Positions 26,803 through 35,448 of a stretch of 64,000 nucleotides of DNA are shown here, one piece after another (within the stretch, counting starts at the first letter, position 1; each line of letters starts with the position of its first letter). Made by a program: the position numbers and the translations under genes. Under the pieces are notes generated by a model. It made no database searches. It worked only from the letters and a program-made list of their open reading frames with translations, and had not been told where the DNA came from. The DNA comes from Oleiagrimonas sp963747595 (GTDB taxonomy: Bacteria; Pseudomonadota; Gammaproteobacteria; Xanthomonadales; Rhodanobacteraceae). The stretch lies in NCBI GenBank assembly GCA_963747595.1, contig CAVVFO010000001.1, positions 806,001 to 870,000 of the forward strand, read 5' to 3'.

Positions 26803-27147
26803 TTACTTGACGATCAATTTTCCGGTGACGTTCTGCGCGAAATCGTTGAAGAACGTATATGTACCGGGTTTCAGCGGCCCCACGTAGACCGGCAGGCTGG
26901 TATGCCCGGGAATGACCTTTTCCACCGTGAAGTCGTAACTCTCGAACTCGGCCGGCAGCGCGGTGGCGTTGGTGACCAGCAGCTTGACCTTCTTGCCGGC
27001 CGCAATGCTGATCTGCGCTGGCTTGAAGTGTCCGTTGTGGATGGTGATCGTGTGGGCGGCGGTCTCGCCGGCCAGTGCCGACGGCGCAATGCCCAGGTTC
27101 AGTGCCAGGGCAAGCCCCGCGGCAAGAACGGTTCCGATTCGCATCAC
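26803..27147 (-). CDS. Exported cupredoxin-domain protein of the FTR1 operon
   Basis: The 114-residue product has a signal peptide (ending LGIAPSALAGE) and a cupredoxin fold (ITIHNGHFKPAQISIAAG, FESYDFTVEKVIPGHTS, KPGTYTFFNDFAQNVTGKLIV). The usual type-I copper His-Cys-His-Met set is not visible; an acidic EFESYDF segment replaces it, as in EfeO-type cupredoxins associated with iron uptake. It is the first gene of the iron operon, behind the Fur-like box. Its role may be to capture or oxidise Fe for P19/FTR1. Confidence 0.85.
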   Translation of the reverse strand: MMRIGTVLAAGLALALNLGIAPSALAGETAAHTITIHNGHFKPAQISIAAGKKVKLLVTNATALPAEFESYDFTVEKVIPGHTSLPVYVGPLKPGTYTFFNDFAQNVTGKLIVK

Positions 27148-27186
27148 AGGGTCTCCCGCGGGGAAGTGGTGGTGAGTGTGCTAACT

Positions 27187-27204
27187 GTAATCATTCTCAT
27201 TTAC
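27187..27204. promoter_or_regulatory. Fur-like box upstream of the iron-uptake operon
   Basis: The sequence gtaatcattctcatttac is imperfectly palindromic and close to the Fur consensus (GATAATGATAATCATTATC); on the minus strand it reads aaatgagaatgattac. It lies 40 bases before the cupredoxin ATG, at the position expected for a repressor site. The surrounding 20 bases are unusually AT-rich. Confidence 0.7.
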
Positions 27205-27311
27205 AGCGTCAACACGCGCTCAACCTTGCCTCCATCCCCCGTTTTCTCCCCACTTCACAATGGATTCAGCGGCCACTGCCAAGATGGCGTGAAGGAAACT
27301 GGAGAGGCCGA

Positions 27312-27788
27312 ATGCACATCATGTCGAGAAAGATTTCCCGGGGCGTTCTGTCGGCCCTCGCCGTACTGGCATTCGCCGCTGCTCCCACCGCATTCGCCGG
27401 ACACGGGCACTGGTTCGGCAGGAGCGACCGCGGTCATGGTGACTATCACGATAGCTACCGCGGCTATCATGGCCGCTGGGATAGCTATCATGGCAGGTGG
27501 TACCACCGCCGTGGCGACTACGCTCCTCTGGGAGGCTGGGTTGCCGGTGCGGTGATTGCGGGGGCGCTGACCAATCTCGTGATCGACGCCACGGCGCCGC
27601 AGACGATCTATTACGGAGCGCCACCGCCACCGCCTGTCGTGTATCGGCACTATCGCCAGCCGACGGTGATCTACGAGGAGGACGCGCCCACCTTCATCGA
27701 ACGCCGTGTCGAAGACCCTCGGGTCTACGACGATCCGCACCGCACCCGGTACATCCGCGATGACGGATGGGACGGGCACGGGAACTGA
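27312..27788 (+). CDS. Secreted His/Tyr/Gly/Arg-rich hypothetical protein with a hydrophobic Gly/Ala segment
   Basis: The product (158 residues from ATG 27312; an ATG at 27321 is also possible) has a signal peptide ending at AAAPTAFAG. A low-complexity His/Tyr/Gly/Asp/Arg stretch of about 50 residues follows, with repeats of SYRGYHGRW/SYHGRW type. Then come a glycine-rich hydrophobic segment (GGWVAGAVIAGALTNLVI) and a Tyr/Pro/Arg-rich tail containing PPPPPVVYRHYRQPT. GGAGAGG precedes the start. I do not recognise a family; His and Asp content suggests metal binding. It is next to the Fur-controlled iron operon, divergent from it. Confidence 0.6.
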   Translation: MHIMSRKISRGVLSALAVLAFAAAPTAFAGHGHWFGRSDRGHGDYHDSYRGYHGRWDSYHGRWYHRRGDYAPLGGWVAGAVIAGALTNLVIDATAPQTIYYGAPPPPPVVYRHYRQPTVIYEEDAPTFIERRVEDPRVYDDPHRTRYIRDDGWDGHGN

Positions 27789-27810
27789 CCGAGCGGCATC
27801 GCCTGCAGCT

Positions 27811-27839
27811 GAAGTGCCCGGCTTCGAGCCGGGCACTTC
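27811..27839. terminator. Bidirectional hairpin terminator
   Basis: A perfect 12-bp stem (gaagtgcccggc at 27811-27822 with its complement at 27828-27839) closes a ttcga loop. It sits between two convergent genes, 22 bases after the plus-strand stop and 22 bases after the minus-strand stop. There is no strong T-tract on either side. Confidence 0.7.
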
Positions 27840-27861
27840 GGGGCGTGCTGCGATGGCGGGT

Positions 27862-28323
27862 TCAGTGTCCGTCGTGGCGCAGGCCGGGTTGCTCCGCGCC
27901 GTTGCCGCTGCGTTCCGCCTTGCGGGTCAGGGCATCGAAACGCGCCTTGCCGATCTTTTTCACCTTGGCGATGGCACAGGGTGGCTGGTCGCGGGAGGAG
28001 ACGGTTTCACCGACACCGCCGCAGATGCGCGACCGACTGGATTTATCGGATTCGCTCAAATGAAAGTGGATGCCCGCGCCATACGCGCCCAGACGCTGGC
28101 ACTTGTGCTCGGTGGTGATCACGTAGCGATACGGTCCATTGCGCACGGTCACCGTACGCGCGTCGATCACGTGCCATTCGTCGATACGCGCTGGATCCAT
28201 GCAGCGCAAGGCCGCGGGTGTGTGCTTCTTTATTTTCGTTGCCTGCGCGGCATGCGCATGCGCCGGGCCCATGCTGATCACGACAAGCAGGGCGGCACCC
28301 AATAGACCTGTTGATGCGTGCAT
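27862..28323 (-). CDS. Secreted DUF6491-like hypothetical protein
   Basis: The ATG at 28323 follows AGGAGG and starts a signal peptide ending at GPAHAHAA. The mature part resembles DUF6491 proteins common in xanthomonads: RIDEWHVIDARTVTVRNGP, YVITTEHKCQRLG, a Gly-rich CGGVGETV and the terminal CAIAKVKKIGKARFDAL. Four Cys residues in the mature chain may pair as disulfides. The function is not known. A basic tail (TRKAERSGNGAEQPG) is probably disordered. Confidence 0.65.
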   Translation of the reverse strand: MHASTGLLGAALLVVISMGPAHAHAAQATKIKKHTPAALRCMDPARIDEWHVIDARTVTVRNGPYRYVITTEHKCQRLGAYGAGIHFHLSESDKSSRSRICGGVGETVSSRDQPPCAIAKVKKIGKARFDALTRKAERSGNGAEQPGLRHDGH

Positions 28324-28598
28324 GATCTCCTCCTGGCTGGTGGGATAGACAAAGCCTGTGGCGAGAATCCTACGCCGATGCGCGCCTGTGCGAGAGCCGG
28401 CCGTGCGGGGCGACTCCACCCGCCGATTTATGGGGCCTCGTGGATGGCGGATCACGCGGCAGCAGCATGCCTCCGGTTGATGATGCCCGCCTGAACCGCA
28501 ACCATGCGGAAAATGCGTTTCGGCGCGTACCCGCTTGGTGGGTCTGCGGGGCTCTGGTAGGGTCGTTCAATGACCGCGTGCGGCCGAGGGCGCCACGG

Positions 28599-29867
28599 AT
28601 GAACACTCCCATGATGAAGTCAAAAAGCGTGCTCGACAGCGCGTTCCTGAGCGAGGAATTTCAGCGGGTACGGCGCCAGACAATGCATCTGTGCGCACCT
28701 CTGGCGCCGGAAGATACCGTGGTCCAGTCCATGCCCGATGCCAGTCCGACCAAATGGCATCTGGCGCACACCACATGGTTTTTCGAGCAGTTCGTTCTCG
28801 GGCGCGACCCCGCTTACCAGCGATTGCATCCGGGGTGGGAGTTCCTGTTCAATTCCTACTATCAGAGCGTCGGACCGATCCACGAACGCCTGCAACGCGG
28901 CATGATCACGCGACCGTCGCTGGACGAGGTCAAGGATTACCGCAAGCGCGTCGATGCTGCCGTGCAGGCGCGTTTGCAAGCGGATGTCGACGATGAACTG
29001 GCGTTCGTGGTGACCCTCGGTCTCAACCACGAACAGCAGCATCAGGAACTGCTGCTCACCGACATCAAGCACCTGCTGTCGTTGAATCCGCTGCGGCCGG
29101 CCTACGCCGACACGGTGCCCGGCCCGCGCGGCCGGCCCTCGGCATTGCGTTACCTGGAGGGCGCCAGCGGCATCGTGCAGACCGGGCATGCCGGGGACGG
29201 CTTTGGCTACGACAGCGAAATGCCGCGGCATGACGAATTGCTGCATCCGCATGCCATCGCCCAACGCCCGGTCAGCAATGCCGAATACGCCGAGTTCATC
29301 CGCGACGGCGGGTACCGCGAAGCGGGATTGTGGATGTCCGAGGGCTGGGCCACGGTGCAGCGCGAGCATTGGGCGCGGCCGATGTACTGGGATGAGGACC
29401 TGGCCACCCAGTTCACGCTGGGCGGCACGCGCGAGATCGATCCGCATGCGCCAGTGTGTCATGTCAGTTACTACGAAGCCGACGCGTTTGCGCGCTGGGC
29501 CGGAGCCCGTCTGCCGCTGGAGGCGGAGTGGGAGCATCTGGCGTCGGCGCATGATGCCAGCGATGGACATTTCGCCGATGATGGGCACCTGCATCCCGTG
29601 GCCGCACACGAGGACGCTTCTCCGCAGCAGTTGTACGGCGATGTCTGGGAATGGACCTGCAGCCCGTATGTCGGTTATCCCGGATTCCGCCCGTTGCCCG
29701 GCGCCCTGGGCGAGTACAACGGCAAGTTCATGTGCGGGCAGTGGGTCTTGCGCGGTGGTTCATGCGCGACCCCGCGGGGACATGTCCGGTCCAGCTATCG
29801 CAATTTCTTCTATCCGCCTGACCGCTGGCAGTTTTCAGGCATCCGCCTGGCACGAGACGTGAGATGA
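28599..29867 (+). CDS. egtB: Ergothioneine biosynthesis protein EgtB (iron-dependent sulfoxide synthase)
   Basis: EgtB uses Fe(II) and O2 to join a thiol to trimethylhistidine (hercynine), forming the C-S bond of ergothioneine. The 422-residue product has an N-terminal DinB-like domain with the iron-ligand histidines in WHLAHTTWFFE and HEQQHQELLLTDIKH, and a C-terminal formylglycine-enzyme-like domain (PVSNAEYAEF, RLPLEAEWEHLA, VWEWTCSPY, LRGGSCATPRGHVRSSYRNF). The ATG at 28599 has GAGGG upstream; 28611 and 28614 are alternatives. The egtD gene overlaps its stop by 4 bases. Confidence 0.93.
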   Translation: MNTPMMKSKSVLDSAFLSEEFQRVRRQTMHLCAPLAPEDTVVQSMPDASPTKWHLAHTTWFFEQFVLGRDPAYQRLHPGWEFLFNSYYQSVGPIHERLQRGMITRPSLDEVKDYRKRVDAAVQARLQADVDDELAFVVTLGLNHEQQHQELLLTDIKHLLSLNPLRPAYADTVPGPRGRPSALRYLEGASGIVQTGHAGDGFGYDSEMPRHDELLHPHAIAQRPVSNAEYAEFIRDGGYREAGLWMSEGWATVQREHWARPMYWDEDLATQFTLGGTREIDPHAPVCHVSYYEADAFARWAGARLPLEAEWEHLASAHDASDGHFADDGHLHPVAAHEDASPQQLYGDVWEWTCSPYVGYPGFRPLPGALGEYNGKFMCGQWVLRGGSCATPRGHVRSSYRNFFYPPDRWQFSGIRLARDVR

Positions 29868-30844
29868 ATTCCATACAAAGTGATGTCGCCGTTCACGACA
29901 TGCACCCCACTACGGCGGATATCCGCGGCGACATACTGGATGGTCTTGCACGCCAGCCCAAGCGCCTGCCGTCGAAGTATTTCTACGACACGCGCGGATC
30001 GCAGCTGTTCGAGCGGATCTGCGAGCAGCCTGAGTACTACCTGACCCGCGCCGAGCTGGAGCTGATGCGTGCGCATGTGCAGGACATGGCGCGCGTACTG
30101 GGACCGGACGTCCTGCTGGTCGAATACGGCAGCGGCAGCGGCATCAAGACGCGCATGCTGCTCGAGCATCTCGAGCGCGCGGTGGCCTATGTGCCCGTGG
30201 AAATCTCCCGCAGCGCCCTGACCGCCAGCGTGGAGCGGCTGGGCGAGGCATTCCCGCAGATCGAGATGCTGCCCGTGTGCGCGGATTTCACGCAGGCGCT
30301 CACCTTGCCGGAGCCGCAGCGCCGTCAGCGCCGCAGCGTGATCTATTTCCCCGGCTCCACCATCGGCAACTTCGGCCCCCACGCGGCGCAGCAGCTGCTA
30401 TGCAACATGCGCGAGGAAATCGGCGAGAACGGTGCGGCGTTGCTCGGCGTCGATCTGGTCAAGGATCCGGCGATCATCGAGGCCGCCTACAACGATGCCG
30501 CTGGCGTCACCGCCGAGTTCACGCTGAACATGCTGGCTCGCTTCAACCGTGAACTGGGCGCCGATTTCGATCTGCACGCCTTTGCCCATCGCGCCCGCTA
30601 CAATCCCATGGCCGAGCGCATCGAGACCCACATCGTCAGCCGTCGCGCGCAGGACGTGCACATCGCCGGGCAATGTTTCCATTTCGAGGCCGACGAGGCC
30701 ATGCTGGTGGAATTCAGCTGCAAGTACTCGCGTGCATCGTTTGCGCGTCTGGCAGCGAAGGCGGGACTGCGCGTGACGCATGTGTGGACAGATGCCGACG
30801 CGCTGTTCAGCGTGCAGTGCCTGGAGCCCGCAGAGCGCAGCTGA
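29864..30844 (+). CDS. egtD: L-histidine N-alpha-methyltransferase EgtD
   Basis: EgtD trimethylates the alpha-amino group of histidine using SAM to give hercynine, the substrate for EgtB. The 326-residue product has the family N terminus (KYFYDTRGSQLFERICE, PEYYLTRAELELM), the SAM site LLVEYGSGSGIKTRMLLEHL and YFPGSTIGNFGP, and the C-terminal FEADEAMLVEFSCKYS. It overlaps egtB by 4 bases (ATGA), so both enzymes come from one message. No EgtA or EgtC homologue is nearby, as expected for the short proteobacterial pathway. Confidence 0.95.
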   Translation: MNSIQSDVAVHDMHPTTADIRGDILDGLARQPKRLPSKYFYDTRGSQLFERICEQPEYYLTRAELELMRAHVQDMARVLGPDVLLVEYGSGSGIKTRMLLEHLERAVAYVPVEISRSALTASVERLGEAFPQIEMLPVCADFTQALTLPEPQRRQRRSVIYFPGSTIGNFGPHAAQQLLCNMREEIGENGAALLGVDLVKDPAIIEAAYNDAAGVTAEFTLNMLARFNRELGADFDLHAFAHRARYNPMAERIETHIVSRRAQDVHIAGQCFHFEADEAMLVEFSCKYSRASFARLAAKAGLRVTHVWTDADALFSVQCLEPAERS

Positions 30845-30962
30845 CCCGGCTTTTCTTGTGAATGCGGGTGCCGGATCGGGGACGAAACCGAGGGCATGCA
30901 CTGTTGCCCGGAGATGTCGATGACGCATGCGCTAAGCTGGCGCGACGTTCACGAGGTCCCGT

Positions 30963-31738
<776 letters not shown>

Positions 31739-31742
<4 letters not shown>

Positions 31743-32191
31743 GCGGGGTGCTGTTCGTCTGCCTGGGCAATATCTGTCGCTCGCCGATGGTCGAGGCCGT
31801 GGCGCGCCAGCGTTTCGCCCACGCCGGTCTGGCGATCGACGTCGCATCCTGCGGCACCGGTGCCTGGCACGTGGGCGAGCCGGCCGACCCGCGTGCCGAG
31901 GAGGCGGGGCGCGCCGCCGGTTACGATCTGAGCGCGCATTGCGCCCGGCAGCTGCAGCCGGACGATTTTGCGCGCTACGCCCTCCTGTTATGCATGGATG
32001 CCGACAATCTGGCGGAGGTGCGCCGTCGCCAGTCGCCGGGTGCGGCGGCGGTGGAACTGTTCCTGCAGTACGCCGGCGTGACGCCGGGGGGCGAAGTGCC
32101 GGACCCGTATCGCGGCGGCGAAGCCGGATTTCGCCATGTGCTGGATCTGGCCGAGCGCGGAGTGGACGGCCTGATCCAGCGGTTGCGTTAA
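31739..32191 (+). CDS. Low-molecular-weight protein-tyrosine phosphatase
   Basis: The 150-residue product has the LMW-PTP P-loop VCLGNICRSPM at residues 7-17 (nucleophile Cys, then Arg) and the general-acid Asp in EVPDPYRGG near residue 120. Such enzymes often regulate exopolysaccharide tyrosine kinases, or act in arsenate reduction; here the chromosomal context (kdsB, uvrC) gives no specific clue. The ATG at 31739 overlaps the kdsB stop. Confidence 0.93.
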
Positions 32192-32217
32192 AGCTCACGC
32201 AATGGCCCCGCCGCGCG

Positions 32218-32310
32218 GAGCAAGTAAGGTACCGACGGCTCCGCCGGCTTGCCGTGAACGATCCCATCCCCTCGCACGCAGGCCGCTCCGTTGCCCTGCG
32301 GCTCGCGCCC
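32218..32310. repeat. Diverged copy of the 44.5-kb intergenic inverted-repeat element
   Basis: Positions 32218-32254 match 44487-44523 at 29 of 37 bases without gaps, including gctccgcc-like and gcttgccg blocks. About 25 bases further on, cccatcc and a ggc-c-gctccgt block recall the opposite arm of that element (44610-44635). It lies in the 191-base gap before uvrC. The inverted symmetry inside this copy is weak. Confidence 0.5.
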
Positions 32311-32382
32311 TCCTGCCGGTCGGTCCGGCCTTTTCCACGCCGCGCTCTTGAGTCCCCCACGCCAGCCCATAGAATTGTTGCC

Positions 32383-34209
32383 ATGCCCGCATCTTCTCCG
32401 GCGCCGTTCGACGGCAAGAATTTCGTCCGCACGTTGACCACGTCCCCGGGCGTGTACCGCTATTTCAATGCGCACGACGAGCTGCTGTACGTGGGCAAGG
32501 CGGCCAATCTGCGCAAGCGCGTGGGCAACTATTTCCTCAAGCCGCGCATGGAGCCGCGCATTGCCGCGATGGTGGCGCAGATCGCCCGCGCCGAGGTGAC
32601 CCTGACACGTACCGCCGCCGAGGCGCTGCTGCTGGAATCGCAGCTGATCAAGTCGCTCAAGCCGCGCTACAACATCCTGTTGCGCGATGATAAAAGCTAC
32701 CCCTACGTGTTTCTGTCCACCGCGGATGATTATCCGCGCCTGGCATTTCACCGGGGGTCGCGCAAGGCCAAGGGGCGCTATTTCGGGCCATTTCCCAGCG
32801 CCTACGCAGTGCGCGAAAGCCTCAACGTGATGCAGAAGCTGTTCAAGGTGCGGCAGTGCGAGGACAGCTATTTCAGCAACCGCTCGCGGCCCTGCCTGCA
32901 GTACCAGATCGGCCGCTGCACCGCGCCGTGCGTGGGGTACATCGACGTGGAGGACTATGCCGTGGACGTGCGCCATGCGGAGATGTTCCTGGACGGCAAG
33001 AGCAGCGCGGTGATCGACGAGTTGAGCCAGTCCATGGAGACCGCCAGTGCCGCACTGGATTTCGAGCGCGCGGCGCGCCTGCGCGACCAGGTCGCGGTGC
33101 TGCGCCGTTTGCAGGCGCAGCATCACGTGCAGGGTGCCAGCGCCGACATGGACGTCATCGCCTGCCGCATCGATGGCGGCATGGCGGGCGTCAGCGTGCT
33201 GTTCTTCCGCAACGGCATCGCCCTCGGTTCGCGTGACTTCTTTCCGCGCATGCCGCTGGATGCCTCGGTGGGGGATGTGCTGGAGCAGTTCATCGCGCAG
33301 TACTATCTGGAGCGTCCCGTGCCTCGCGAGCTGATCTTGAGCGACGCCATCGAGGATCGCGCGGCCATGGCCGAGGCGCTGGCTACACGCGCCGGGCATG
33401 CGGTGGAGGTGAAAAGCTCGGTACGCGGCGAGCGGGCGCGGTTCCTGGATCTGGCCGTGCGCAACGCCGGTGCGGCACTGACCTCGCGCCTGGCCAGCCG
33501 GCAGACGCTGACCTCCCGCTTCGACGATCTGCAGCGCATGCTGCAGATGGAGGAACCGCCACGCCGCATCGAGTGTTTCGATATCAGCCACACGGCTGGC
33601 GAGGCCACCGTGGCGTCGTGCGTAGTGTTCGGGCCGGAGGGTGCGGAAAAATCGCATTACCGCCGTTTCAACATTGCCGGCATCACGCCCGGCGATGACT
33701 ACGCGGCCATGCACCAGGCGTTGACGCGCCGTTTCAAGCGCGTCGCCGAAGGCGAAGGCGCCAAGCCCGAGGTGCTGCTGATCGACGGCGGTGCCGGACA
33801 GGTGGCGCAGGCGCTGGACGTGCTCGCCACACTCGGCGTGGAGGGCATCCGCGTGGTCGGTGTGGCCAAGGGACCGGCGCGGCGCGCCGGCGACGAAGAG
33901 CTGATCCTGGCCGACCGCGGCAAGACGTTGCATCCTGGCTCCGCGTCGCCGGGACTGCATCTGGTGGCTGCCGTACGTGACGAGTCGCACCGCTTTGCCA
34001 TCAGCGGCCATCGCAAGCGCCGCGACAAGGCGCGCGAGCGCAGCGTGCTGGAGGAAGTGCAGGGCATCGGTGCGCGCCGCCGCTCAGCCTTGCTCAAAGC
34101 CTTCGGCGGGCTGGAGGGTGTCAGCGCTGCGGGGGTGGAGGAGCTGACCCGGATCAAGGGCATCCATCGTCAACTCGCCGAGCGCATCTACGCAGCGTTG
34201 CACGACTGA
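32383..34209 (+). CDS. uvrC: Excinuclease ABC subunit UvrC
   Basis: UvrC makes both incisions in nucleotide excision repair. The 608-residue product has the N-terminal GIY-YIG nuclease (PGVYRYFNAHDELLYVGKA), a Cys-containing region (CLQYQIGRCTAPCVG), a UVR UvrB-contact motif around residue 200-235, the RNase H-like second nuclease (FDISHTAGEATVASCVVF, LLIDGGAGQ), and C-terminal helix-hairpin-helix motifs (VQGIGARRRSALLKAFGG, IKGIHRQLAERIY). The ATG at 32383 gives the standard N terminus. The usual pgsA gene follows 114 bases later. Confidence 0.97.
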   Translation: MPASSPAPFDGKNFVRTLTTSPGVYRYFNAHDELLYVGKAANLRKRVGNYFLKPRMEPRIAAMVAQIARAEVTLTRTAAEALLLESQLIKSLKPRYNILLRDDKSYPYVFLSTADDYPRLAFHRGSRKAKGRYFGPFPSAYAVRESLNVMQKLFKVRQCEDSYFSNRSRPCLQYQIGRCTAPCVGYIDVEDYAVDVRHAEMFLDGKSSAVIDELSQSMETASAALDFERAARLRDQVAVLRRLQAQHHVQGASADMDVIACRIDGGMAGVSVLFFRNGIALGSRDFFPRMPLDASVGDVLEQFIAQYYLERPVPRELILSDAIEDRAAMAEALATRAGHAVEVKSSVRGERARFLDLAVRNAGAALTSRLASRQTLTSRFDDLQRMLQMEEPPRRIECFDISHTAGEATVASCVVFGPEGAEKSHYRRFNIAGITPGDDYAAMHQALTRRFKRVAEGEGAKPEVLLIDGGAGQVAQALDVLATLGVEGIRVVGVAKGPARRAGDEELILADRGKTLHPGSASPGLHLVAAVRDESHRFAISGHRKRRDKARERSVLEEVQGIGARRRSALLKAFGGLEGVSAAGVEELTRIKGIHRQLAERIYAALHD

Positions 34210-34323
34210 TGCCGCATGGCGCGGGTAGTCCGGGGCGCGCGATTCACCTGCGCGGCGTTACACTCGATGCAGGTGGGCGCGACATGGCGTCGATGTCATC
34301 CAATCCATAGACTGTATTCATAC

Positions 34324-34968
34324 ATGCGTATCAACGTGCCAACCTGGCTGACCCTGTTTCGCGTCCTGTTGCTGCCCGTCATGGTGGCGGTGTTCTACCT
34401 GCCGTTCCGCTGGACCAGCATTGCCGCGGTGGTCATCTTCCTGGTGGCCAGTGTGACGGACTGGCTGGATGGATATCTGGCGCGACGCTGGAACCAGGCA
34501 TCCGCGTTCGGCGCGTTCCTGGACCCCGTGGCCGACAAGCTGATGGTGGCGGTGACGCTGTTTCTTCTGGTGCAGGTGCACCATACCGCGTTGATGGCCA
34601 TCACGGCGGCCATCATCGTCGGCCGCGAGATCGGTGTATCCGCGTTGCGCGAGTGGATGGCCGAGATCGGCCAGCGCGCGCGCGTGCGGGTGGCCTGGAT
34701 CGGCAAGCTGAAAACGGTGATGCAGATCGTCGCCATCACCGTGCTGCTGCTGGAACACGATCGCGACGCCGCGGTACTGCGTTTCTGGTACGTGGGCGAA
34801 TCGCTGCTGGTCATTGCAGCAGCGCTCACCATCTGGTCGGGGCTGGGGTACCTGCGGGCCGCATGGCCGGCCCTGCGTGGTGGCGATCAGACAGATGCGA
34901 GCGCGCAGGCGGGGTCGGACCCCGACGCGCGCACCTCCGGAGGAGTGCATTCGTCCGACAATGCTTGA
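34324..34968 (+). CDS. pgsA: CDP-diacylglycerol-glycerol-3-phosphate 3-phosphatidyltransferase (PgsA)
   Basis: PgsA makes phosphatidylglycerol phosphate from CDP-diacylglycerol and glycerol-3-phosphate. The 214-residue membrane protein begins MRINVPTWLTLFRVLLLPV and has the CDP-alcohol transferase motif D-G-x2-A-R-x8-G-x3-D-x3-D (TDWLDGYLARRWNQASAFG, then AFLDPVADK) near residues 49-72. The C-terminal tail (DQTDASAQAGSDPDARTSGG) is hydrophilic and longer than usual. The uvrC-pgsA-tRNA order is common in the group. Its stop codon overlaps the -35 box of the tRNA promoter. Confidence 0.95.
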   Translation: MRINVPTWLTLFRVLLLPVMVAVFYLPFRWTSIAAVVIFLVASVTDWLDGYLARRWNQASAFGAFLDPVADKLMVAVTLFLLVQVHHTALMAITAAIIVGREIGVSALREWMAEIGQRARVRVAWIGKLKTVMQIVAITVLLLEHDRDAAVLRFWYVGESLLVIAAALTIWSGLGYLRAAWPALRGGDQTDASAQAGSDPDARTSGGVHSSDNA

Positions 34969-34992
34969 CACCTTTGGCGCGTTGGGTAACAT
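34965..34992 (+). promoter_or_regulatory. Sigma-70 promoter of the tRNA-Gly gene
   Basis: A consensus -35 box ttgaca (34965-34970) is separated by 16 bases from taacat (34987-34992), and the tRNA begins 13 bases later. The -35 box overlaps the pgsA stop codon. Confidence 0.75.
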
Positions 34993-35005
34993 ACGCGGCT
35001 CCCGA

Positions 35006-35081
<76 letters not shown>

Positions 35082-35110
35082 AGTTTTGCGCCCCGGAGTG
35101 GACGCTATGC

Positions 35111-35141
35111 AAAGCCTCGGTCCGCCGGGGCTTTGTTTTTT
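35111..35141 (+). terminator. Intrinsic terminator after tRNA-Gly
   Basis: The stem aaagcctcgg/ccggggcttt (one G-T type pair in the middle) closes a tccg loop and is followed by g and a run of six T residues, a canonical rho-independent terminator. Confidence 0.85.
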
Positions 35142-35176
35142 CAGGGCCCTGCGGCTAAGCTCGCCGTGGCGCACCT

Positions 35177-35250
35177 GGCCAGGTGGCAGAGTGGTCATGC
35201 AGCGGCCTGCAAAGCCGTGTACGCCGGTTCGATTCCGACCCTGGCCTCCA
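35177..35250 (+). tRNA. tRNA-Cys (GCA)
   Basis: A 74-base cloverleaf: acceptor ggccagg with cctggcc, D-arm gcagagtggtcatgc, anticodon loop cctgcaaag (GCA), T-arm cggttcgattccg, and encoded CCA. Confidence 0.97.
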
Positions 35251-35256
35251 AAGATC

Positions 35257-35292
35257 AAGGCGTGCCTTGCGCAAGCGATGCACGCCTTTTTT
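35257..35292 (+). terminator. Intrinsic terminator between tRNA-Cys and tRNA-Leu
   Basis: The stem ggcgtgc (35259-35265) pairs with gcacgcc (35280-35286) and six T residues follow. The loop is 14 bases. Confidence 0.8.
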
Positions 35293-35298
35293 CTGTCC

Positions 35299-35385
35299 GC
35301 CCGGATGGCGAAACCGGTAGACGCAAGAGACTTAAAATCTCTCGGGGGCAACCCCATGCGGGTTCGAGTCCCGCTCCGGGCACCA
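35299..35385 (+). tRNA. tRNA-Leu (UAA)
   Basis: An 87-base class II tRNA with acceptor gcccgga and tccgggc, anticodon loop acttaaaatc (UAA), a long variable arm (tcgggggcaacccca), T-loop gttcgagtc and encoded CCA. It starts only 7 bases after the preceding terminator's T-run. Confidence 0.97.
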
Positions 35386-35448
35386 GGGTGATGCATTCAA
35401 TACATCGGGTCCGTTCCGATCGATGCGCCTGAGAAGGAATCCGGTTCA

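Noticed and set aside
32188..34011. 607-codon minus-strand frame across uvrC
   Set aside because: Antisense to uvrC, whose motifs are complete on the plus strand.
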